In this document: positions 7,940-14,392 of the stretch, piece by piece
How the letters are laid out: each line of letters opens with the position of its first letter
How positions within the stretch are numbered: the first letter of the stretch is position 1
Assembly: GCA_049509915.1 (NCBI GenBank)
Contig: JBEKZL010000050.1
Location: forward strand, 1-31,147
Direction of reading: 5' to 3'
Length of the DNA stretch: 31,147 bases
From: JBEKYD01 sp049509915
GTDB taxonomy: Bacteria > Acidobacteriota > Terriglobia > Bryobacterales > Bryobacteraceae
Notes under the pieces: generated by a model
Database searches by the model: none
What the model saw: the letters and a program-made list of their open reading frames with translations, nothing else
Told to the model about the DNA's origin: nothing
Made by a program: the position numbers and the translations under genes

Positions 7940-8395
7940 TTGCCGGCCGTAACGGGAATTCGGGCGACTTTGCTTATCCTCTGTTGCAGTTTGACCTTTC
8001 CGGCAGCAGGCGCCGAACCCATCGCCGGCAGTGTCAAGACGCTCCATGGCGGCGTGGTTGTCCGGCGTGGAGGCCAGACGATTCCCGCGCACGAAGGCAT
8101 GCATCTTCTGGTCGACGATATTCTTCAGACGGCCGCGGATGGCCGGTTGGGCGCAATTCTGCAGGATGGCACGGGAATCGGCCTCGGACCGAATACAGAA
8201 CTGAAGATCGACAGTTTCGTATATGAGCCGGCCGGCGGCAAACTTGGCTTGGTTCTGCGGCTTGCCAAAGGGCTGCTCGCCTATTTTTCCGGTGGAATCG
8301 CCCGGCTAGCGCCTGGGTCGGTGACCGTGGAAACTCCCGTCGGTGTGATCGGCCTTCGAGGCACTCACATGGCAGTCTCGATCGGAGGGACCTAG
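7940..8395 (+). CDS. Short exported FecR-domain protein
   Basis: A 151-residue protein with a signal peptide (hydrophobic run ATLLILCCSLTFPAAGA) and a FecR domain: VKTLHGGVVVRRGGQTIPAHEGMHL, then a repeat around DGRLGAILQDGTGIGLGP and TPVGVIGLRGTH. FecR domains are beta-helical periplasmic modules, here in a form not tied to an ECF sigma factor. Start: TTG at 7940 with GGAGG at 7926-7930. Oddity: the protein stops about 10 residues after the conserved GLRGT motif, whereas the domain usually continues for another strand pair, so it looks C-terminally shortened. The OmpA-lipoprotein gene begins 8 bases later, with its ribosome binding site overlapping this stop. Confidence 0.82.
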   Translation: MPAVTGIRATLLILCCSLTFPAAGAEPIAGSVKTLHGGVVVRRGGQTIPAHEGMHLLVDDILQTAADGRLGAILQDGTGIGLGPNTELKIDSFVYEPAGGKLGLVLRLAKGLLAYFSGGIARLAPGSVTVETPVGVIGLRGTHMAVSIGGT

Positions 8396-8403
8396 GAGGC
8401 TCG

Positions 8404-9042
8404 ATGCCAAACAGGTTCATTTCGCTTGGCGCGCTCTGCCTGACCCTGTTTGTCTTCGGATGTGCGCCCAAGCGCGCTCCCGCGCCGCCCGCGCCGCCGG
8501 TCGCGCTGAATGTGTTTGTACTGCTGCCGGAACCCACCGGGGAATCGAGCGCCATAGTCGTCCGGAACCAGGCTGGCGCCCAGGAGTTGAGCCAACCGTA
8601 TCAAGCCGTTCGAGTGGAGCGTAACGACCTCCAGCCCAGCCCTCCCTACACTCTCAGCCAGGCTGAGGTGGCGCGCCTTTTCGGGGCCGCGATCGATGTC
8701 CTTCCCGCGCCGGAGGCGGTATTTGTTCTCCACTTCGAAGAGGGTAGCGACACATTGAATGCCGAATCCCAGGCGATGATTCCAGAGATCGTGAATGCCA
8801 TCCGCGATCGCCATTCTACCGCCATCAGCGTGACGGGCCACACCGATACGACGGCCGATCCGCAATTCAACTACCAGCTCGGGCTCAGGCGCGCGCAAGG
8901 CGTGGCGGACATTCTGAAACTCCGGGGCGTGAATGAGTCCGAGTTGTTCGTCTCATCCCATGGGGACGCCGACCTGCTGGTGAAAACAGCCCGCGGCGTG
9001 GCCGAAGCCGGGAACCGCCGCGTCGAGGTTATCGTTCACTAG
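8404..9042 (+). CDS. OmpA-C-like peptidoglycan-associated lipoprotein
   Basis: A 212-residue lipoprotein. The signal peptide ends in a lipobox FVFGC (Cys20), followed by a Pro/Ala-rich linker. Residues 100-212 are an OmpA/Pal-type domain: VLHFEEGSDTLNAES, ISVTGHTDTTADP, LGLRRAQGVADIL and a final NRRVEVIVH, which carry the Asp and Arg used to bind diaminopimelate in peptidoglycan. It probably sits in the outer membrane and contacts the cell wall. GGAGG at 8395-8399 sets the start. It lies between the short FecR protein and the CHASE2 kinase, 8 and 10 bases away, suggesting a shared envelope-sensing job. Confidence 0.9.
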   Translation: MPNRFISLGALCLTLFVFGCAPKRAPAPPAPPVALNVFVLLPEPTGESSAIVVRNQAGAQELSQPYQAVRVERNDLQPSPPYTLSQAEVARLFGAAIDVLPAPEAVFVLHFEEGSDTLNAESQAMIPEIVNAIRDRHSTAISVTGHTDTTADPQFNYQLGLRRAQGVADILKLRGVNESELFVSSHGDADLLVKTARGVAEAGNRRVEVIVH

Positions 9043-9052
9043 GAACCGGCCA

Positions 9053-11824
9053 ATGCGCATCATTGTGGCAGGGTCTGCGGTCCTCCTAATCGTGCTGGGC
9101 ACGTTGCTGGTGCGTCCTCCACTGATCGATGGCCTGGAGTTGAAGGTTACCGACGTGCTGACCGGACTGGCGGGTCCGGGGCGCCAGTCGGGGCGAGTCG
9201 TAATCGTCGAAATCGACGAGAAGAGTCTGGACCGGTACGGCCGCTGGCCGTGGCCAAGAGGACTGGTCGGACAGCTCTCACGGAGCATTCTGGATCAAGG
9301 GGCCGCGACCGTTGCCCTCGACATGATGTTTCCCCAGGAGGAGGGTGCCGGTGATCGGCTCCTGGCGGATGCCATCTCCGGCAAGCCTGTGATTGCCGGA
9401 TACACCCTGAGATTCGGCGCCAGCGATGGGGATTCGTCCCCCTGTCCGGTTCCATCGCTGCCGCTCGCGGTGACCGGCCCGATGGAGTCGATAGGTGAGG
9501 CATTCTTCCACGCGACCGGCGCCATCTGCGGTGTAACCGCAATCTCGAGTGCCGAGGCCGGTAGCGGATTTCTGAACGCCGCTCCCGACCGTGACGGCGT
9601 GATGAGGCGCGTCCCATTGGTGATCGAATACGGCCATCGGCTCTATCCGAGCCTGGCTCTGGCGACCGTGGTTCTCGACCGGCACGTCGCCGCGATGCAA
9701 GTCGCTATCGACCGGTGGGGTGCGTGGCGGATGCGTCTCGATAGCCGGCTGATTCCGCTCGAAGGAAGAACCTCCCTACGCATGCGATTCCGCGGCAAAC
9801 ACCGGCAGTTTCGGTATGTATCCGCGGCCGACGTACTGAACGCCGGCGCGCCCGAGGGGTCGCTCCGAGGCAAAATCGCCATCGTCGGCGGGTCGGCGGC
9901 AGGAGTGGATAATCCAGTCGTGACGGCCCTGGACCCGCTGTTCCCGAATGTCGAAATCCAGGCCACGGCGATCGATAACCTGCTCGAAGGCGATTCGTCG
10001 CGGCGCCCCGGCGATGCGCGGTTTTGGGAGCTGGCATTGGCGCTGCTGGCGGGATCGATCACCGCTCTCATCTTTACGCGGCCTCATTTCCTTTGGGGTG
10101 CCGTAGCCGGGGCCGTCCTTGTTGCCGGAGTTTGGGCGGGCTGCGCCGCGGTAGTTTCATCCATTGGAATGCTGTTTTCCCCATTGCCGGCAACCGCGGT
10201 AGTGGCCTGCGAGCTGCCAGTGCTCATCCTGTTCAACTATCTGCGGGAGAAGGCGAGCGCCGGCCGGACCCAGAAGCAACTGGTGTCGACCGCACAACGG
10301 TCGCGGGATGCCTTGCGGGAAAGCGAGTCCCGGTACCAGAGACTAGTGGAGAACGTAAACGACGCCATTATCGTGGACGACGTGGAGGGCCGGCTGGTGT
10401 TTGCCAACCGCCGCTTCCGGGAGTGGTTCGGATTGCGCGACGCGGATTCGCGCGATGTCGTCCTGGAGGATTTCGTGGCTCCGGAATGGCGCACGGAATT
10501 GCGCGGATGCCACGACCGCCGGATGCGCGGCGAAACCGTGCCCGACCATTTCGAATTCGAAGGCATCCGGGCGGATGGCACCCGTGTCTGGATCGAGGCG
10601 CTGGTCACGTTGATCGAGGAGGACGGACGAATCATCGGGAGCCAGGCGGCGCTGCGCGATACCACAGAGCGAAAACGGATGGAGGCGCAGTACCTGCAGG
10701 CGCAGAAGATGGAGTCGGTTGGGCGCCTGGCTGGAGGGGTGGCGCATGATTTTAATAATCTGCTGACCATCATCAACGGCTACAGCAGAATGCTGGTGGA
10801 CGCGCTGGACCCAGGCTCGCCGCTACGGGAACCGCTGGAAGAGATCGGCCGCGCCGGAGAGCGGGCCGCGGGACTTACGCAGCAGCTTCTGGCTTTCAGC
10901 CGTAAACAGATACTGCAACCGCGCGTCCTCGATTTGAACGGGGTAGTGGACGATATGAAGCCCATGCTGGCGCGCCTGATGGGTGAAGACGTGGAGGTGC
11001 GGGTTAGGGTGCACCCGGAAGCCGCCACCATCCATGCCGACCAGCATCAATTGGAGCAGGTGGTGATGAACCTGGCGGTGAACTCGCGCGACGCCATGCC
11101 ACGAGGTGGCAAGTTCCGGATCGAGACGAGCGTTGTGCAATGGGGAGAAGCCGAGGTGCGGGGGCATCCCGGGGCGCGGGCCGGCTGGTACGTGGTACTG
11201 GCGGTGAGCGACGATGGCGAGGGCATGAACGAAGAGACGCGGCGGCGCATGTTCGAACCGTTCTTCACCACCAAGAGAGTCGGCAAAGGGACCGGGCTTG
11301 GGCTATCGATGGTGCAAGGCATTGTGGAGCAGAGCGGCGGCTATATCGAAGTCCGGAGTGCGCCGGGCATCGAAACGACATTCAGCATCTACCTGCCCAT
11401 GGTGCAGGATGCCCAAGCCGATGGTGAGAAGCCGGAACCGGCGACTGCGACTGGCGGCCACGAGACCGTATTGGTAGTGGAGGACCAAGCGGAGGTTCGG
11501 AGGTATGCGGCGGTTGCGCTGACGGCCTACGGCTATAGGGTGGTGCAGGCGGAGACCGCGGCTGAGGCTCTGCTCATCTGCAATCGGGAGCGCGAGCGCA
11601 TCGACCTGGTCTTGACCGACGTGGTGATGCCCAACTTGAGCGGCGGGGAACTGGCTGGCCGGCTGCGGGAGAGATGGCCCAATATTAAGGTGCTGTTCAT
11701 GTCGGGCTACGCCGGCGACACCATCCTGCATCACGCGGTTTTGGACGATGGCGCGGAGCTTATTCAGAAACCGTTCAGTCCCGACCAGTTGGCGGCTAGA
11801 GTGCGCAAGGTTCTAGCCGCGTGA
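9053..11824 (+). CDS. CHASE2-PAS hybrid histidine kinase with C-terminal receiver
   Basis: A 923-residue membrane sensor. An N-terminal helix (4-22) is followed by an extracytoplasmic CHASE2 domain (about 25-315, with VVIVEIDEKSLDRYGRWPWPR and KIAIVGGSAAGVDN). Three helices follow at about 325-396. Then come a PAS domain (about 425-540), HisKA with His565 in GGVAHDFNN, an HATPase domain (NSRDAM, DDGEGM, GTGLGLS) and a receiver with Asp856 in LVLTDVVMP. It would phosphorylate its own receiver; no separate output regulator lies beside it. Third gene of the FecR/OmpA operon. The ligand is unknown, but FecR and CHASE2 both point to periplasmic sensing. Confidence 0.93.
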   Translation: MRIIVAGSAVLLIVLGTLLVRPPLIDGLELKVTDVLTGLAGPGRQSGRVVIVEIDEKSLDRYGRWPWPRGLVGQLSRSILDQGAATVALDMMFPQEEGAGDRLLADAISGKPVIAGYTLRFGASDGDSSPCPVPSLPLAVTGPMESIGEAFFHATGAICGVTAISSAEAGSGFLNAAPDRDGVMRRVPLVIEYGHRLYPSLALATVVLDRHVAAMQVAIDRWGAWRMRLDSRLIPLEGRTSLRMRFRGKHRQFRYVSAADVLNAGAPEGSLRGKIAIVGGSAAGVDNPVVTALDPLFPNVEIQATAIDNLLEGDSSRRPGDARFWELALALLAGSITALIFTRPHFLWGAVAGAVLVAGVWAGCAAVVSSIGMLFSPLPATAVVACELPVLILFNYLREKASAGRTQKQLVSTAQRSRDALRESESRYQRLVENVNDAIIVDDVEGRLVFANRRFREWFGLRDADSRDVVLEDFVAPEWRTELRGCHDRRMRGETVPDHFEFEGIRADGTRVWIEALVTLIEEDGRIIGSQAALRDTTERKRMEAQYLQAQKMESVGRLAGGVAHDFNNLLTIINGYSRMLVDALDPGSPLREPLEEIGRAGERAAGLTQQLLAFSRKQILQPRVLDLNGVVDDMKPMLARLMGEDVEVRVRVHPEAATIHADQHQLEQVVMNLAVNSRDAMPRGGKFRIETSVVQWGEAEVRGHPGARAGWYVVLAVSDDGEGMNEETRRRMFEPFFTTKRVGKGTGLGLSMVQGIVEQSGGYIEVRSAPGIETTFSIYLPMVQDAQADGEKPEPATATGGHETVLVVEDQAEVRRYAAVALTAYGYRVVQAETAAEALLICNRERERIDLVLTDVVMPNLSGGELAGRLRERWPNIKVLFMSGYAGDTILHHAVLDDGAELIQKPFSPDQLAARVRKVLAA

Positions 11825-11913
11825 GCCTTGGCCACCCGCCGTTGTGTGTGGTTTTGTAAAGCCGGCAACGCGCGGTTAGAGGCCTCCATCTAAGTTAGTG
11901 GAAGGAGTTCCCG

Positions 11914-12789
11914 ATGATGAGAATGAACTGGAGAGATTGGCGAACTTCCGGCCGGATTGCGGGCCTGATAGCGCTGAGTGCACTGGTGGCCGTGGCGCAA
12001 ACGCGGCCGGTGGCGCGGCCGGGTTCGCTGAACTACGTGGAGGGTCTGGTGACCCTGAACGGGCAACCGGTTAACCGGGATGCCATCGGCAGGCGCGAAA
12101 TGGCAAGCGGGCAGGTGTTGGCCACCACCGACGGCCGGGCCGAAGTGCTGCTGACGCCGGGCGTGTTTCTCCGCCTGGATCATAATAGCGCCGTGCGCAT
12201 GGTTTCACCCGATCTCACCGACACGGTAGTAGAACTTATGAACGGCAGAGCTATGATCGAGGCCGACTGGGTAACAAAAGAAAACCACATCGAAATCGAT
12301 ACCAAGGGCGCCCAGGTTGCGATCGAGAAGAATGGGCTGTATGAGGTGAATGCCGATAAGGGTACGGTTGCCACTTTCGACGGCAAGCCGACAGTGATGG
12401 TGGACGAGCACAGCGTGGACGTCGGCAGAGGCAAGCTGTTGGCGCTGGCGAACAACCCGAAGTTCAAGACCGAAGGGTTCGACCGCAACGGCAGCGACAC
12501 ACTGTATGCCTGGAGCCGGCTACGTTCCCAGTACATGGCACAGGCCAGCGCGGAATCGGGCCGCATGGTGTTAGTAGGCGGACCCTACGCATTCGCAGGT
12601 CCGGGCTGGTTTTGGAATCCCTGGTATGACGGCTGGGCGTTTCTGCCGGGAACGGGTTATCTGTACAGCCCGTTCGGCTTCGCGTTCTACTCGCCCCTCT
12701 ACTGGCACGGATACTATGGCGGCCCGTACGCTTTCGGCGGCTATGGTTTCCGTGGCGGATTCGGCGGTTTCCACGGAGGCCGGCGGTAA
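11914..12789 (+). CDS. Exported FecR-domain protein with aromatic/Gly-rich tail
   Basis: A 291-residue exported protein. A signal peptide (IAGLIALSALVAVAQ) is followed by FecR-type strands: LNYVEGLVTLNGQPV, GRAEVLLTPGVFLRLDHNSAVRM and VVELMNGRAMIE. A less conserved middle includes KGAQVAIEKNGLYEVNADKG. From about residue 225 the sequence becomes a low-complexity tail rich in Gly, Tyr, Phe and Trp (WFWNPWYDGWAF, then GGYGFRGGFGGFHGGRR). That composition suggests a cell-surface, self-associating tail; this is inference. Start ATG at 11914 has GGAAGGAG just upstream. It lies 89 bases after the CHASE2 kinase and ends before an intrinsic terminator. Confidence 0.82.
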   Translation: MMRMNWRDWRTSGRIAGLIALSALVAVAQTRPVARPGSLNYVEGLVTLNGQPVNRDAIGRREMASGQVLATTDGRAEVLLTPGVFLRLDHNSAVRMVSPDLTDTVVELMNGRAMIEADWVTKENHIEIDTKGAQVAIEKNGLYEVNADKGTVATFDGKPTVMVDEHSVDVGRGKLLALANNPKFKTEGFDRNGSDTLYAWSRLRSQYMAQASAESGRMVLVGGPYAFAGPGWFWNPWYDGWAFLPGTGYLYSPFGFAFYSPLYWHGYYGGPYAFGGYGFRGGFGGFHGGRR

Positions 12790-12850
12790 AGGTCTGTCGG
12801 GAGAATGAGTGTGAAACCGTCTCCCGGGAAACTATAAGAAAATCACTGGT

Positions 12851-12882
12851 CGCAGGCGGAACCGCCTGCGCCACCAAAGTGG
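12851..12882. repeat. Palindromic intergenic element
   Basis: cgcaggcgga/accgcctgcg (12851-12870) is a fully symmetric 20-base palindrome. It is followed at once by ccac-caaa-gtgg (12871-12882), a second small hairpin. The pair lies between the FecR gene and its terminator. It resembles repeated extragenic palindromes, but other copies are not visible in this window. Confidence 0.55.
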
Positions 12883-12889
12883 TTGCTTA

Positions 12890-12918
12890 GGGCAGGCTAT
12901 AATGGCCTGCCCTTTTTT
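12890..12918 (+). terminator. Rho-independent terminator after the second FecR gene
   Basis: gggcaggc (12890-12897) pairs with gcctgccc (12905-12912) across a 7-base loop, followed by six T residues (12913-12918). The T tract is on the + side, so it ends transcription from the FecR gene rather than from the convergent regulator gene. Confidence 0.9.
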
Positions 12919-12928
12919 GGGTTGGGCG

Positions 12929-14392
12929 TTATTCCGCGTCGGCGCCGGACTTCTTGCGAATCTTGATGTTCAGGCGTTTGATTTTCTGGTTCAGGGTGGA
13001 AAGGGGAACGTTCAGGCTTTCGGCGGCTTCGGTCTGGCTCCAGCCGCACTGCTCCAGGCGTTCCAGGATTACGCGGCGTTCGTAATCGTTCACGATCTCA
13101 TACAGGTTGGCATCGGGCCCGATGGGCGTTCCTTCGCTACGCGGCGGGCGTACCCCGTTGGCTTGCAGCAGGGAATCCGGCAGCACGTCGATGGGGACGG
13201 CGGAATCGGTGGCCAGAACCACGGCCCGCTCCACCACGTTTTCCAGCTCGCGCACGTTGCCCGGCCAGGAGTGTTCCATCAGCACCTGCAGCGCTTCGGG
13301 CTGAAAGCGCAGCATGGAGCGGCCGGAGGGGTCCAGGAACTTGGTGTTTTCGCGACAGTATATGTTGAAGAAGTGGTCCACCAACGGCGGGATGTCTTCC
13401 TTGCGGTCGCGCAGCGGCGGCAGGGCGATGTTGATCACGTTGAGCCGGTAGTAGAGGTCCTCGCGGAACTTGCCATCCCTGACGAGTTGGTGCAGGTCGG
13501 CATTGGTGGCGGCGATAATCCGCACGTCCACCTTGATGGGATCGGTGGACCCCAGCGGGGTGAACTCCTTCTCCTGAATGACGCGCAGCAGTTTGATCTG
13601 GGTTTCGGCGCCGATGGTGCCGATCTCGTCGAAGAAAATGGTGCCGTGGTCGGCGACTTCGAAATATCCCTTCTTGGTCTGAATGGCGCTGGTAAAGGCG
13701 CCGCGCACGTGACCGAACAAGGTGGATTCCAGCAGGTCCGGCGGCAGCGATCCGCTATTGACGGCCACAAACATCCGGTCGCTGCGCGGCGAATTGGCGT
13801 GGATGGCCTTGGCGACGAGTTCCTTGCCGGTGCCGGTATCGCCTGTGATCAGGATGGTGGAGCGGCTGGAGGCAACCTGCGCCACCAGGTCCAGTTTCCT
13901 GACCATGCTCTCGCTCTTGCCAATGATGTTGGGGAAACTGTAGCGCTGCTGCAGGGCGCGTTTGAGATGGGTATTCTCGTACTCCAGGCGCCGGGCCGCG
14001 ATCATGCGATCGATCTCGATGATGAGCTTTTCGTTGTCCCAGGGCTTGGAGAAATAATCGTTGGCGCCCAGCTTGAGCGCCTTCACGGCGGCTTCCACGG
14101 AGCCGTAGGCCGTGATCATGAAGATGGGGGTCTCTCGGTCGTGGGTGCGCACGTCCGCCAGAACCTCCATGCCCGAACGGTCGGGCATCATCAGATCGAG
14201 AAGCACCAGGTCGTAGCCGTGCGACTCCATGCGCCGGAGGCCTTCGTTGGCGCCCGAAGCGCACTCCACCTGGTAGCCGGCTTCGCTCAGAAGCATCTCC
14301 AGGCTTTCGCGAATGTCCGGCTCGTCGTCTATTACCAGCACGCGGCCTTTAGCGGCCACTGCAATGGAAGGACCCATCGTTTCAGGCGGCAT
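12929..14392 (-). CDS. NtrC-family sigma-54-dependent response regulator (GAFTSA variant)
   Basis: A 487-residue regulator with receiver (15-130, phospho-Asp66 in LVLLDLMMP), AAA+ activator domain (about 153-390) and C-terminal Fis-type helix-turn-helix (about 440-480, QTEAAESLNVPLSTLNQKIKRL). Walker A is GDTGTGKE (184-191) and Walker B FFDEIG. Oddity: the sigma-54 contact loop reads GAFTSA (231-236) instead of GAFTGA, which may weaken or alter sigma-54 engagement. The start overlaps the end of the upstream kinase gene by 11 bases, so the pair is translationally linked and very probably a cognate two-component system. The divergent polysaccharide operon is the nearest candidate target. Confidence 0.93.
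   Translation of the reverse strand: MPPETMGPSIAVAAKGRVLVIDDEPDIRESLEMLLSEAGYQVECASGANEGLRRMESHGYDLVLLDLMMPDRSGMEVLADVRTHDRETPIFMITAYGSVEAAVKALKLGANDYFSKPWDNEKLIIEIDRMIAARRLEYENTHLKRALQQRYSFPNIIGKSESMVRKLDLVAQVASSRSTILITGDTGTGKELVAKAIHANSPRSDRMFVAVNSGSLPPDLLESTLFGHVRGAFTSAIQTKKGYFEVADHGTIFFDEIGTIGAETQIKLLRVIQEKEFTPLGSTDPIKVDVRIIAATNADLHQLVRDGKFREDLYYRLNVINIALPPLRDRKEDIPPLVDHFFNIYCRENTKFLDPSGRSMLRFQPEALQVLMEHSWPGNVRELENVVERAVVLATDSAVPIDVLPDSLLQANGVRPPRSEGTPIGPDANLYEIVNDYERRVILERLEQCGWSQTEAAESLNVPLSTLNQKIKRLNIKIRKKSGADAE

Noticed and set aside
12898..12903. TATAAT as a promoter -10 box
   Set aside because: It is the loop of an intrinsic terminator and no matching -35 lies 16-18 bases upstream.
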